A stretch of 64,000 nt of DNA, taken from positions 1,178,001 to 1,242,000 of the forward strand of contig NZ_CP031311.1 in the NCBI RefSeq assembly GCF_004799685.1, read 5' to 3'. The notes under the pieces are model-generated. The model worked only from the letters and a program-made list of their open reading frames with translations, searched no databases and was not told the DNA's origin. Below, one piece after another: positions 25,476-34,211 of this stretch. The DNA comes from Halobellus limi. Its GTDB lineage: Archaea; Halobacteriota; Halobacteria; Halobacteriales; Haloferacaceae. Positions within the stretch are counted from its first letter, which is position 1; each line of letters begins with the position of its first letter. The position numbers and the translations under genes are program-made.

Positions 25476-25706
25476 TCACCTGTCGTTGATCGCCACCTGA
25501 CCGTCCGCCACCACTACCTCGTAACCCAAGTACCGAAACGAGATACGCGTGCCTTCCGTCTGCGCGACTTGCTCGACCGCTTCGACGTCGATCGTCCGAC
25601 CGAGCGGCGGAAGATCAGCCACATCGTCGCCTTCTAACCGTGCGATTTTCCGCAAGATCTCGACCGCGAGTGACGTTGACTCGCCGCTACTCCAGGACGC
25701 TTCCAT
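25476..25706 (-). CDS. HalOD1 output-domain protein, 76 aa
   Basis: The sequence SLAVEILRKIARLEGDDVAD followed by LPPLGRTIDVEAVEQV is the HalOD1 helix signature, then ISFRYLGYEVVVADGQVAIN forms the strand part. It is a complete single-domain protein. The upstream region to 25740 is AT-rich. It stands 105 bases upstream of the YccF gene on the same strand, so cotranscription is possible. Confidence 0.85.
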   Translation of the reverse strand: MEASWSSGESTSLAVEILRKIARLEGDDVADLPPLGRTIDVEAVEQVAQTEGTRISFRYLGYEVVVADGQVAINDR

Positions 25707-25983
25707 AGGCTATTGCTGACATATCCGTTGATAATATTGTGTAAACTTCTGTTGACCTATTCGAAGTTTACGATGCCACAGACTCGAAGTAGTCCCACGA
25801 TGCGAGTGCCATAGAACCCTCACCGTGGTAGTCGTTTCACGATTCCCCCGGCCGACTCGGCCTGTAGAGCGTCCGTGCTACTTGATCCGGGTATAGAATC
25901 CTCCGAATGGGGCATACGGAATAACTCTCTGCGGTCTGTGCTGAGCGGTACATTTATTTGTTTTATTGTTGACTTTTTCAGAC

Positions 25984-26472
25984 ATGAGCTACGACAACCT
26001 TCTGATCCCCACCGACGGGAGCGAACAGGCCGCCAACGCGGTAGAAGAAGGCATCAAACTCGCAAATGAAGTCGACGCCACCGTCCACATTCTTCACGTA
26101 GTGGATGCGTTTGAGGCAAAAATACTCCCGATAACCGGAGAGGAAGAAGCGAAGCGAGAGGAATACGTCGAGTACGGCGAGCAGATCACGACCGAGGCCG
26201 CACAGGTAGCAAAAGATGCTGGCCTCGAAGTCGAGACGGCAGTCGTCGTCGGCATCGCTCACAAGGAGATCCAGGCCTACGTCGAGGAGAATGAGATCGA
26301 TCTCGTTGTGATCGGCTCTCGTGGACTCGGTGGCGTCGAAGAGATGCTGCTTGGCAGTACCGCCGACAAAGTCATTCGGCTCGTAAATAAGCCAGTGACC
26401 GTCGTGTATCAACAACCCGCCGAGGAAGTCCGATGGATGCTGCCCTCTGCTGAGGACACGATTCATCGGTAG
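25984..26472 (+). CDS. Single-domain universal stress protein, 162 aa
   Basis: MSYDNLLIPTDGSEQAANAV begins the UspA fold. The nucleotide-binding loop GSRGLGGVEEMLLGSTADKV is intact, with the Gly/Ser residues of the ATP-binding type. A C-terminal tail of about 17 residues extends past the domain. The ATG at 25984 is preferred over the upstream 25966 because it starts the first strand, and a TATA-like CATTTATTTG (25950-25959) lies just upstream. It probably acts in general stress survival. Confidence 0.88.
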   Translation: MSYDNLLIPTDGSEQAANAVEEGIKLANEVDATVHILHVVDAFEAKILPITGEEEAKREEYVEYGEQITTEAAQVAKDAGLEVETAVVVGIAHKEIQAYVEENEIDLVVIGSRGLGGVEEMLLGSTADKVIRLVNKPVTVVYQQPAEEVRWMLPSAEDTIHR

Positions 26473-26499
26473 GCGATCGTTAAACGCTACTGAGCGAAT

Positions 26500-26781
26500 T
26501 TATTCACGTGAGTAGATCGTGATAGCCTCGGGAGTGATACGCAATGGGTAGCCCCATACTGTCGTTCGCACTTCCAACTGTGGGTTGTCCCAGTTTAACT
26601 GCGCAAGGGCAAATGGGTCAACGAACTCCATCATCGGTACCCCTTGGTCCTCCAAGTCTGCACCGGCTACCTCAAATGCCGTGAGTAAGTCATCTTCAAA
26701 CGAGGTATCATCCTGTCGTTCGTAAATGACTAGTTCGCTTTCCTCAGAGAATTCAATAGAATCAGACGGTTCGGACGACAT
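26500..26781 (-). CDS. HalOD1-like protein, divergent, 93 aa
   Basis: The first 35 residues are acidic. The remainder, LTAFEVAGADLEDQGVPMME then FVDPFALAQLNWDN and a beta tail GYPLRITPEAITIYS, follows HalOD1 spacing. The usual LPPL segment is replaced by VPMMEFVDP. The AT content is higher than average. It converges on the stress-protein gene with a 27-base gap. HalOD1 assignment is likely but weaker than for the other three. Confidence 0.7.
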   Translation of the reverse strand: MSSEPSDSIEFSEESELVIYERQDDTSFEDDLLTAFEVAGADLEDQGVPMMEFVDPFALAQLNWDNPQLEVRTTVWGYPLRITPEAITIYSRE

Positions 26782-26895
26782 TATGAGAAATCTCTATCGT
26801 ATATTTCTTGACATCCGACCAATGTAATTGTTACGGCATACTGTCGTGAACGCCCGAATCTATTGATCCTCTGGGCTGGGTGATTCGCTACCTTT

Positions 26896-27210
26896 GATTT
26901 CACGTGTATTTCGATCGCTCAGCCGAGAGAACGATCGAGCGGTTCGCCGACGGAGCCGCCGGAGTTCCCGTGAGCGACTGAAAGAAGCGATTAGGAGCAC
27001 GGAAGAGCGGAGTTCTTCCGGAAGCGGCGGAGTCGGACGCTTTTGATCCACCGTGAGACGCTCCGCATCTCACGGGCCTCGCTTCGCTCAGCAAGACAGC
27101 TTTTCGCAACGAGGGCGAGACGGCGCTGCCGTCTCGCTTCCCACGGGCGACCTGTGAGTCGCCCGTGGAGAGTGGCGCGCCGGAGACGCACCCGAGTCAG
27201 CAAAAAGTGG
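26896..27210. repeat. Long direct repeat, copy 2
   Basis: This copy shares end blocks and internal blocks with copy 1 at 23669-23900 in the same orientation, but has an extra segment of about 80 bases near 26945-27030. Its right end, CACCCGAGTCAGC then AAAAAGTGG, lies three bases from the stop of the next minus-strand gene. It fills most of the 432-base gap. The left 110 bases of the gap (26782-26895) show nothing else. Confidence 0.8.
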
Positions 27211-27213
27211 GTT

Positions 27214-27486
27214 CTATGGATCGATATGGTGTACCGCTTCAGGAGAGAGGAGCCGACCGGTCGGTAACGCGACCCAACTGTTTGGAAGAATACGAACCTT
27301 CCCTTGGTGGAGAATCTGCTCCTGTTCAAAATCGCCGTACACGGTCGCACCTTCGTACTCGATTATCGAGCCATCCACAACCTCGTCTGCGATTTCATCC
27401 CATACTGACGTGGTGGAAATGACCATAGTCGACGAACAGCTTTCACAGTATATTTCGGTTTCCCAACGGCGACCCGCAACTCGCAT
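27214..27486 (-). CDS. Small hypothetical protein with CxxC motif, 90 aa
   Basis: MRVAGRRWETEIYCESCSST carries one CxxC pair near residues 14-17. It is followed by VWDEIADEVVDGSIIEYEGA and a strand-rich tail RILPNSWVALPTGRLLSPEA. One pair alone cannot make a full zinc ribbon unless it dimerises. No family is recognised. Its stop touches repeat copy 2. It may be a degraded relative of HalOD1-type proteins, since the tail has similar strand spacing, but this is speculative. Confidence 0.5.
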   Translation of the reverse strand: MRVAGRRWETEIYCESCSSTMVISTTSVWDEIADEVVDGSIIEYEGATVYGDFEQEQILHQGKVRILPNSWVALPTGRLLSPEAVHHIDP

Positions 27487-27544
27487 GTATAGTCATCACT
27501 GAATCATTCGTCGGACGTAATACCGCGCCGTCACGCGGTCCACG

Positions 27545-27754
27545 TCAATCGCGGTTGCTCCTCAGCAGAAGTGCGACCCCTGTAACCGATATCGATATTC
27601 CAAGGAGGATCAGACCGAGGTATGCGATCGCTATCGACCCGATATCCTGAATCGCCGAATGGTACTGGTTGGTCGTATGCAAGAACAGTAACAGGGTGGC
27701 TACGATACTGATGAGGAGTCCCACTGCGTTCGCCCACAGTCCTACCTTCGCCAT
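27545..27754 (-). CDS. Small two-helix membrane protein, 69 aa
   Basis: MAKVGLWANAVGLLISIVAT begins a protein with two hydrophobic helices separated by a polar loop (FLHTTNQYHSAIQDIG). It ends ISVTGVALLLRSNRD. The internal ATG at 27754 is preferred over 27799 because the extra 15 residues are charged and unlike a membrane start. It lies between the CxxC protein and the kinase. The function is unknown. Confidence 0.55.
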   Translation of the reverse strand: MAKVGLWANAVGLLISIVATLLLFLHTTNQYHSAIQDIGSIAIAYLGLILLGISISVTGVALLLRSNRD

Positions 27755-27858
27755 ACTGTCACCTCGTGTTCTCCAGTCTACGGCGAGAATATGTGACAAG
27801 TTTTACGCTTTTGTCTCCTGTCCGCACGCCGCGCGGAACCCCAGCAGTCCTGCGAACG

Positions 27859-29250
27859 CTACGAAAGGTCGATCGTGACGACGTTCCCGCGCTTTTCGCC
27901 CCGATCGAAGTGCAGCGATCCACCGGACTGCCGCACGGCGTGGTAGACGAACCAGAGACCGAATCCCGCGGAGTGGTACGTCGAATCCAGTAGCGAATCC
28001 TCCGAGAACGATCGGTACTCCATCTCCGGGATGGGCGGGCCGTCGTCGCTGACTCGGATCACCACTCTCGGATCGGTGTGCTCGACGTCGATTTCGATCT
28101 GCGGCTCCCGTCTCTCGTTGTGCTCGATCGCGTTCTCGACTAACTCCCGGAGCGCGAGTTTGAGTGTGTGAACCCCCGAGACGCCCGCCCGCTCGGGGAG
28201 GTCGGTCGTGATCGTGGCCGCAGGATACGACTCGCCGCACTCTCGGGCGATAGCTTCGAGGGCCGCCACCACGTCGATGGATTCCGTCGGTTGCGGTGTC
28301 GTCAGCTGATCGATGATGAGGTGGTGGTTATCGAAGATGGATAGCAGCCGTTCGGCGGCCGCGTCGATACGCTCGGCCGCAGACTGACCTTGCGCCGAAC
28401 TGGCGTCGGAGACCAGTTCGACCGATCCCTGAATGATGTTGATCTGATTCCGGAGGTTGTGTTGCAGGAGGTAATCAACCGCGCGGAGGTGTTGCTCGCG
28501 GGCCTTCCGCTCGGAGATATCGCGCCCGATTCCGGCCAGTCCGATCACGTCCTCGCCGTCGACGAGTCGTCGCTTGCGGAACTCGAACGGGATCTCCCTC
28601 CCCTGTTTGGTGACGACTGTCGCTTCCACGGTGTCAGCGCCCTCAGCGAACGCCGTCGCGATCGACTCGGAGATCCGCTCGGTATGCGACTCCACGAAGA
28701 AGTCCTCGATGTCCATCGCTCGAACCTCCTCGGCGTCGTACCCAGAGACGTCGAGCAGCGAGTCGTTCCATCGATCCAGCTCTCCACCGGGTGTGATGAC
28801 GTAGAAGACGTCCGGAAGGGCATTCAGCGCGTTCTGTACGAACTGCCGCTCCGTTTCGAGTTCCTCGTGAGCACGCTCCAGTTCCGTGACGTCGATGACC
28901 ACCGCCTGCCCGATGTCTCTGCCCCGGAATCGGCCAGGGGCAGTGGATACCCGAATACTCCGGATCTCACCGTCAGCACGCCGCAACTGCATCGGCGTCG
29001 GCCCCGTCGCCGTCTTCGACTTGACGACGTCGACGAGTTCTTGCTCTGCGGTGTACTGATCCTCCGCGACGATAAAGTCGAATATGGATCGACCGATCAG
29101 ATCCTCCCTGGAATCGAGTCCCAAGAGATCGAGAACTGCGTCGTTTCCCCAGATGATCTCTCCGGATTCGTCAAAGAGGTTGATCGGGGCGGGCGACACG
29201 CTGATCAACTGCTGATAGTTTCCCGGCTCCGCGTTCTCTTCGTCGGCCAT
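27859..29250 (-). CDS. PAS-PAS sensor histidine kinase, 463 aa
   Basis: Two PAS domains come first: about residues 10-125, with LFDESGEIIWGNDAVLDLLG, and 135-250, with VITPGGELDRWNDSLLDVSG. The phosphoacceptor region is about 257-320 with LLQHNLRNQINIIQG, where His is the likely phosphorylation site. The ATPase follows: LRELVENAIEHNE is the N box, VRVSDDGPPIP-type sequence the G1 box, and SAGFGLWFVYHAVRQSGGSL the G2 region. No membrane helix is present, so it senses a cytoplasmic signal. The partner is unknown; the HalOD1 cluster upstream is a candidate by location. Confidence 0.92.
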   Translation of the reverse strand: MADEENAEPGNYQQLISVSPAPINLFDESGEIIWGNDAVLDLLGLDSREDLIGRSIFDFIVAEDQYTAEQELVDVVKSKTATGPTPMQLRRADGEIRSIRVSTAPGRFRGRDIGQAVVIDVTELERAHEELETERQFVQNALNALPDVFYVITPGGELDRWNDSLLDVSGYDAEEVRAMDIEDFFVESHTERISESIATAFAEGADTVEATVVTKQGREIPFEFRKRRLVDGEDVIGLAGIGRDISERKAREQHLRAVDYLLQHNLRNQINIIQGSVELVSDASSAQGQSAAERIDAAAERLLSIFDNHHLIIDQLTTPQPTESIDVVAALEAIARECGESYPAATITTDLPERAGVSGVHTLKLALRELVENAIEHNERREPQIEIDVEHTDPRVVIRVSDDGPPIPEMEYRSFSEDSLLDSTYHSAGFGLWFVYHAVRQSGGSLHFDRGEKRGNVVTIDLS

Positions 29251-29480
29251 AGTGTGCGTGGTAACCGTGGTTCTCTCTTGGGGAACAGAGAGTATTGACC
29301 CGTCAGATACGGGGGCGTCCTTATTGTTGTAATAGCATCATATAAGTTCTCGTCGGCGGTATCGGGCGGGGTGACGTTCTCACCGCATCTCACGAACGCA
29401 CTGCTGAACCCGCCTGTAACCGTAGTACGGGAGAACCCTCGAAATCACGGGAGATTTTCCTTTTACAGGCCGAACCCGAA

Positions 29481-29723
29481 TGCACGGCCTCGAAAGCCGA
29501 CGAGCGGGGCCGGATCTACCTCCCCGAGAAAATCCGGGAGAAGCGCGACTGAAAATACCGCATCGTCGAACTCCCGTCGCACGTCGCGCTGTTCCCCGTC
29601 GCCGACGACCCACTCGCCGCGTTCGAAGGTCGCCGAGTTCACCTCGCGTTGAGCCCCGAAGTCCAGCGGCGTCACGCTGACGCACCTCCGAGAATAACGA
29701 CTAATCCAACTGGTACCCGATGA
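29481..29723 (+). pseudogene. Broken VapB-type AbrB antitoxin
   Basis: In one frame the sequence reads SKADERGRIYLPEKIREKRD, then TGA (29550-29552), then KYRIVELPSHVALFPVADDP. This is the AbrB/VapB swapped-hairpin domain interrupted by one in-frame stop. There is no start codon in the preceding frame, and the C-terminal part after ADDPLAAF no longer looks like VapB. No VapC toxin is present. It is therefore a remnant. The tRNA-Pro gene lies just downstream, a common place for such debris. Confidence 0.65.
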
Positions 29724-29741
29724 AATTGGAGAAATAGGCTA

Positions 29742-29812
29742 TGGGACCGCTGAGAGTCGAACTCAGGTCCTACCGACCCCATCGGCAGAGGATACCACTA
29801 CCCCACGGTCCC
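29742..29812 (-). tRNA. tRNA-Pro (GGG)
   Basis: The minus strand folds as a tRNA: acceptor GGGACCG pairs with CGGTCCC, the T arm is CTGAG/CTCAG around TTCGACT, and the anticodon loop ATGGGGT gives anticodon GGG. CCA is not encoded. Length is 71 bases. Confidence 0.9.
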
Positions 29813-29926
29813 GTCGTGCATTCGAGACGATGCGAGTTGGACCGTTAAGTCCTTCGTTTCCTCGCGCGGCGAGAGACACAGTCGCACGGACGGGCGATCC
29901 GCGATCCGGAGGACGGTCGCTGCCCC

Positions 29927-30811
29927 TCAGACGAGGACGCGTTCGAGCGAGACCACTTCGCCGGTCGACGCCGTCGGATCGCCCACCAACCGGCCGAGAC
30001 AGACGGCGGCACCGTCGGGGGTGAAGCAGGCGAGGAGCGTCTCCTTCTCTGCCGTCTCGACGGCGTCCCCGACGTCGACGACCCCGGGCGCGTACACCGG
30101 CGCGCCCTCGGCGATCTGTTCGGCCGCGGAGAACGCGACGGTGAGTCGCGGGAGGTGCCGAAGTGCTCGCTCGGCGGGCGCGACCACCTCGCGGAGCGGC
30201 CCCTCGTCGCCCTCATCGGCGAAGACGAGCCCGTCCGTCAGGTCCGCGGTCGAGACCAGAGCCGTGTCGTCGAACGGGTCCGTCGCGGTCCGGCGGAGAT
30301 CGCCCATATGCGCGCCGGTCCCCGCCGCGAGTCCGAGGTCGTGACAGAGCTTTCGGACGTACGTCCCGCTCTCACAGCGGATGCGAATCAGGGCCTGCCG
30401 CTCGCGAACCTCCAGGAGATCGAGTTCGTGGATCTCGCGGGTTCGGAGGCGGCGCGCGACGGCGCTCTTCCGGGGCGGTTTCTGGTAGATCTCGCCTTCG
30501 AACTCCGCGAGTACGGCGTCGAGGTCTGCGGGCGCGGGGCCGTGCAGTTCCAGGACCGCGACGTACTCCTTCGTGCCTTCGAGGAACACCTGCGCGAGCC
30601 GGGTCGCGTCGCCGAGCAGGATCGGCAGACAGCCGGTCACCTTCGGATCGAGCGTCCCCGCGTGGGCGGCGCGGCCGACGCCCGCTCGGTCGCGGGCCCA
30701 CGCCGACACCTGGTGGGCCGAGGGCCCCGGCGGCTTGTCGAGGTTGACGACGCCGAACGACAGCAGGTCGTCGACCGACCGTTCCTCGGGCGGGTCGCGG
30801 AGCGTCGGCAC
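29927..30811 (-). CDS. truB: tRNA/rRNA pseudouridine synthase Cbf5/TruB, 294 aa
   Basis: The catalytic motif RAAHAGTLDPKVTGCLPI carries the conserved Asp. GTKEYVAVLELHG and RKLCHDLGLAAGTGAHMGDL are further family motifs. The last 80 residues form a PUA domain (AEGAPVYAPGVVDVGDAVE). In archaea the protein modifies tRNA U55 and works in the H/ACA complex on rRNA. Its length is normal. It follows cmk on the minus strand after 67 bases, in the adk-DUF106-cmk-truB order typical of haloarchaea. Confidence 0.93.
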   Translation of the reverse strand: MPTLRDPPEERSVDDLLSFGVVNLDKPPGPSAHQVSAWARDRAGVGRAAHAGTLDPKVTGCLPILLGDATRLAQVFLEGTKEYVAVLELHGPAPADLDAVLAEFEGEIYQKPPRKSAVARRLRTREIHELDLLEVRERQALIRIRCESGTYVRKLCHDLGLAAGTGAHMGDLRRTATDPFDDTALVSTADLTDGLVFADEGDEGPLREVVAPAERALRHLPRLTVAFSAAEQIAEGAPVYAPGVVDVGDAVETAEKETLLACFTPDGAAVCLGRLVGDPTASTGEVVSLERVLV

Positions 30812-30878
30812 TCTCAGGCACCCCCGAGTACCACCGGCGTCGGCGGGGCCGTCCGCCTCGGCGAGGGTCCGGTCATCG

Positions 30879-31457
30879 TTAGAAGTCGTAGCTGACGCCT
30901 TCGACGGGGTACTTACCCTCGTCGGCGGTCGGATCGTACGCGCGGACCGCCGCGGTCAGGATGTCCGGGACGTCCGCCTCGCTCCAGCGAGCCGTGTTCA
31001 ACGCGACGTCGTAGATCGAGAGGTCAGCGATGTCGATGTTGTAGTACTCCCGATAGCGGAGCGCTTCGCTCTCCTCGCGGGCGCGGGTCTCTTCGAGCGC
31101 GGTCTCGGCGGATTTGTCCTCCCGCTCTGCGATCCGCGCGGCCCGGACCTCGATCGGGGCGTCCAGCCAGAGACGGAGGTCGGCGGCGTCGCCCGCGAGC
31201 CACCCGGCGAGTCGGGACTCCAAGAGGACGTCGTCGCGTTCGAGAGCGACCGACCGGAGCCGTCGGTCCAGGTCCCGGTCGATCTGATCGTCCTCCTCGG
31301 CGAGCCTGTTGAACTCGACGGCCGACATTCCGCGCTCGTCGGCGAGTTCGCGGAAGATGTCGCCGCCGCTGACGTGTTCGAGATCGAACGCGTCCGCGAG
31401 CGCACTCACAGTAGTACTCTTGCCGGCCCCCGGCGGGCCAGAGACGGTCAACAACAT
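30879..31457 (-). CDS. cmk: Cytidylate kinase, 192 aa
   Basis: The start [20 protein letters not shown] holds the Walker A loop. The archaeal CMP kinase features [20 protein letters not shown] and the [20 protein letters not shown] segment follow. It phosphorylates CMP and dCMP with ATP in nucleotide metabolism. Its length of about 190 residues fits the archaeal form. It lies 99 bases downstream of DUF106 and 67 bases upstream of truB on the same strand. Confidence 0.93.
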   Translation of the reverse strand: MLLTVSGPPGAGKSTTVSALADAFDLEHVSGGDIFRELADERGMSAVEFNRLAEEDDQIDRDLDRRLRSVALERDDVLLESRLAGWLAGDAADLRLWLDAPIEVRAARIAEREDKSAETALEETRAREESEALRYREYYNIDIADLSIYDVALNTARWSEADVPDILTAAVRAYDPTADEGKYPVEGVSYDF

Positions 31458-31556
31458 ACTCTCCCTGCGGGAAGGCGAGTAAAAGAGGTTGTCTTTGCGC
31501 GCCGCCGGCGAGAGCGGTCTCCCGATCGGCTCGTCGGGACCGAGAGCGGTTCGCGA

Positions 31557-32483
31557 TCAGCTCGTCGTCGGCGAGATGTCGATGTTCAGGCTCTTGCGGA
31601 TGATCTGGGTGAAGCCCATCGAGCAGAGGAAGTACCAGACGATCCACGCCTGGATCGGGCCGATGACCGAGTCGGTCCACCCGACCTCCCCGCGCAGCGG
31701 GAGCACCAGCGGGTCGAGCGGGACGTGCGCGCTCGCGTTCTGCCCGACGCCGATCGCCCAGTACATCCACAGGAACACCGGGATGGTGAGGAACATGATC
31801 CACACCATCGGGCGGAACTGCTCTTTGAACATCCCGAGCTGGTCGCCCATCGCGTCCATCTGCTCCTCCTGGATCGCGTCGAGGGCGTCGTCGTCGCCGG
31901 CCTCCTTGGCCTCCTTGCGGCGCTCTTGGATGTCCTTCATCCGCTCCTGGTAGGCGGACATCTTGTCCATGTTCATCAGATTCGCCTGCAGCAGCGTCGA
32001 GTACAGCCCCGTCGCGAGCGCGAGGATCATCACGACGGCGTAGAAGGGAAGCATCTCTCCGAGCGGCCCGAGCACGACGTCCATCACGGTCCCGATGAGG
32101 TCCCGGAGCGGCTTCCACGAGTAGCCGACGAAGAGGCCGACGGTGACCAGCGCCGCGCCCTTGTCGTACTTCGACCACGAGGACTCGTCGTCGTCGGGTA
32201 TCTCGGTGACGCTCCCCGACGATGTCGACGTGTCCTCGCCGGACGCGGGTTCGAGTCCGGCTCGCGTCGCCTCGGCGTCGGCAACGCGGAACCCTTCCTC
32301 GCCCTCGACGAGCACTTCCTTCTCGATGAGGCGACCCCACTGGCCCGACGTGATGTCGCCTTTGACGTCGAGCCATTTGACTTCGGTCTCGCCGTCGTCG
32401 GTCCGCTCGAGGACCGTCTCGACGGCCTCGCGCATCCCGTCGTCGGATGCGAGGGTGCGCACCTTCGATTCGATTCGTGGCAT
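31557..32483 (-). CDS. DUF106 Oxa1/EMC3-like membrane protein, 308 aa
   Basis: An N-terminal soluble region of about 95 residues precedes the membrane part. Helices occur at about 108-122, 138-158, 220-238 and 265-285, with a charged coiled segment (MDKMSAYQERMKDIQERRKE) in between. This is the DUF106 layout, the archaeal branch of the YidC/Oxa1/EMC3 insertase superfamily. It probably helps insert membrane proteins. It follows adk after 143 bases, which include a polypyrimidine stretch (plus strand, 32578-32596). Confidence 0.9.
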   Translation of the reverse strand: MPRIESKVRTLASDDGMREAVETVLERTDDGETEVKWLDVKGDITSGQWGRLIEKEVLVEGEEGFRVADAEATRAGLEPASGEDTSTSSGSVTEIPDDDESSWSKYDKGAALVTVGLFVGYSWKPLRDLIGTVMDVVLGPLGEMLPFYAVVMILALATGLYSTLLQANLMNMDKMSAYQERMKDIQERRKEAKEAGDDDALDAIQEEQMDAMGDQLGMFKEQFRPMVWIMFLTIPVFLWMYWAIGVGQNASAHVPLDPLVLPLRGEVGWTDSVIGPIQAWIVWYFLCSMGFTQIIRKSLNIDISPTTS

Positions 32484-32626
32484 CTACCCCCAGATAACCC
32501 CCCATCGGTTATGAACCTTTTACTCTTCGCGCGTCAGCGCGTGCTACGCGGAACAGGGGCGAAAAACTGATTCGGCCCTTTCTTTTCTTTTCCTTTACAG
32601 AACGGTCCCCGAGCCCCAGCGACTGC

Positions 32627-33265
32627 TTACTGGTCGACGACGTCCGCGATGGCTTCGAAGACCTCGTCCGGCGTGCCCTCGCCGTCGACCTCGACGAGGA
32701 CGCCCTCCCCGCGGTAGTGTTCGACGACCGGCGCGGTGTTCTCCTCGTAGACGCGGAGCCGTTCGCGGACGGTCTCCTCGGTGTCGTCGTCGCGCTGGAC
32801 CAGTTCAGCGCCGCACTCGTCGCAGACGCCCGACTCCTCCGGCGGTTCGAACTCGACGTGGTAGCTCGCGCCGCAGTCGGGACAGACGCGACGCCCCGTC
32901 AGTCGGTCGACGAGTTCGTCGGTGTCGACCGAGAGGTAGACGACGGCGTCGAGGTCGGTCATCGACGAGAGCTCCTCGGCCTGTTCGAGGTTTCGCGGGT
33001 AGCCGTCGAGGACGTAACCGTCGGCGCTGGAGAGCGCCTCCTCGACGATGGCGTTGACGACCTCGTCGGGGACGAGTTCGCCGGCGTCCATGTACGCGCC
33101 CGGCGTGTCGTACTCGGTGTCCATCTCGCTGATGTCCATCTCCTTGTTGGCGCGGAGCGCGTCGCCGGTCGTCACGTGTTCGAGGTCGAACTCCTCGGCG
33201 AGGCGCTTCGACTGCGTTCCCTTCCCGGCACCCGGCGGGCCCAGAAGCAGGATGTGCTTGCCCAT
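32627..33265 (-). CDS. adk: Adenylate kinase with zinc LID, 212 aa
   Basis: [20 protein letters not shown] contains Walker A. AMP-binding sequence [10 protein letters not shown] and [10 protein letters not shown] follow. The LID carries CPDC and, further on, CDEC, giving four Cys for zinc. The enzyme interconverts ATP, ADP and AMP. Its length is usual for bacterial-type adenylate kinase used by haloarchaea. It heads the four-gene minus-strand block adk, DUF106, cmk, truB. Confidence 0.95.
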   Translation of the reverse strand: MGKHILLLGPPGAGKGTQSKRLAEEFDLEHVTTGDALRANKEMDISEMDTEYDTPGAYMDAGELVPDEVVNAIVEEALSSADGYVLDGYPRNLEQAEELSSMTDLDAVVYLSVDTDELVDRLTGRRVCPDCGASYHVEFEPPEESGVCDECGAELVQRDDDTEETVRERLRVYEENTAPVVEHYRGEGVLVEVDGEGTPDEVFEAIADVVDQ

Positions 33266-33402
33266 ATCGCACCAGTCTGCGTCCGCCCGTATAACGTTGA
33301 AGAAATGTGTCCGTGTGCGCCGGGATCACTGCCAACCGCCCGGCCGCTCGCGTTCGTCCCGTAATCGGCGACTTTTCACACCTGCGGTGGAAGGTAGAGA
33401 CG

Positions 33403-33801
33403 ATGACCAGATTCGACGCCGCGGACCCGCGCGAGCGACAGAAGTTGTTCGCAGAGGCCATCGCCGCCCACCGGACGCGAGCGAGCGCGTTCCTGACGCT
33501 CGAAGCCGAACACGACCCCGATATCGACGGCGACGACTCGCCCGCCCCGTGGGTGCAGTTCGCCGAGAGCACGTTCAACCTCGACGTCGACGACGACGAA
33601 CTGGACCGGTTGAACGAGGTCGTCGACGACTTTCCCGCCTTCCGGATCGACCAGTTGGAGTCCCCCGAGGAGGCCGAGGCGACGAACGTCCGGATCACGG
33701 CGCGCTCGGACGCCAATCGGCTGGCGGCGTTCGCCGATCGCGTGTTTCGAGACGTGTACGGCCGCGACGACGACTACCGGGTCTGGGTGGCGGCCGTCTG
33801 A
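33403..33801 (+). CDS. Haloarchaeal conserved acidic protein, 132 aa
   Basis: MTRFDAADPRERQKLFAEAI starts the chosen form; 32 further in-frame residues upstream are Arg-rich and look non-coding. The protein is very acidic with helix-rich segments (FAESTFNLDVDDDELDRLNE, DANRLAAFADRVFRDVYGRD). There are no Cys and no catalytic motif. It is divergent from adk with 137 bases between. The family is conserved in haloarchaea as far as I can recall, but it has no known role. Confidence 0.7.
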   Translation: MTRFDAADPRERQKLFAEAIAAHRTRASAFLTLEAEHDPDIDGDDSPAPWVQFAESTFNLDVDDDELDRLNEVVDDFPAFRIDQLESPEEAEATNVRITARSDANRLAAFADRVFRDVYGRDDDYRVWVAAV

Positions 33802-33865
33802 CTTGAGCGCGGGGAGAGTATCGTGGCCGACCGGTGGTCCACAGACCCCCCGCCGGCCGCGGTCT

Positions 33866-33889
33866 TCGATTCGGCTGAGGCCGAATCGA
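33866..33889. terminator. Perfect 10-bp hairpin after the acidic-protein gene
   Basis: TCGATTCGGC and GCCGAATCGA pair around a 4-base loop, 65 bases past the stop. No T-run follows, so it may instead be a regulatory dyad. The rest of 33802-34211 shows no gene I can support. Confidence 0.35.
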
Positions 33890-34211
33890 CGGATTGCGAC
33901 GATACTCTCGATGAGAGGACAGGACGTGAATTCGACCGGTGCGTGGTGACGAAACGATACCGTAATACTATCTATCGTGTCGAGGTGACAACGAGATGCG
34001 CGTTTCGCGGGCGCGAGTGAGAACCACTTTACCCGATGCCGTCATAGAAGCCCTGTATGACTGTCCGGAAAAACGACCCGTCGCGATCGAATCTGCTCCC
34101 GTCTCGGGGACGGCTGGGATCTCAGCCGGCGGCAACGGCGGCGACGAGGCGCGACAGGACGGACGGACCGCGTCGGCGGCGTCGGAGCACTGCCGTCAGT
34201 ACTCCACACAG

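Noticed and set aside
33996-34211. N-terminal extension of the stress-protein-like gene
   Set aside because: The residues are Gly/Arg/Ala-rich without fold and the UspA-like strand begins at the ATG at 34212.
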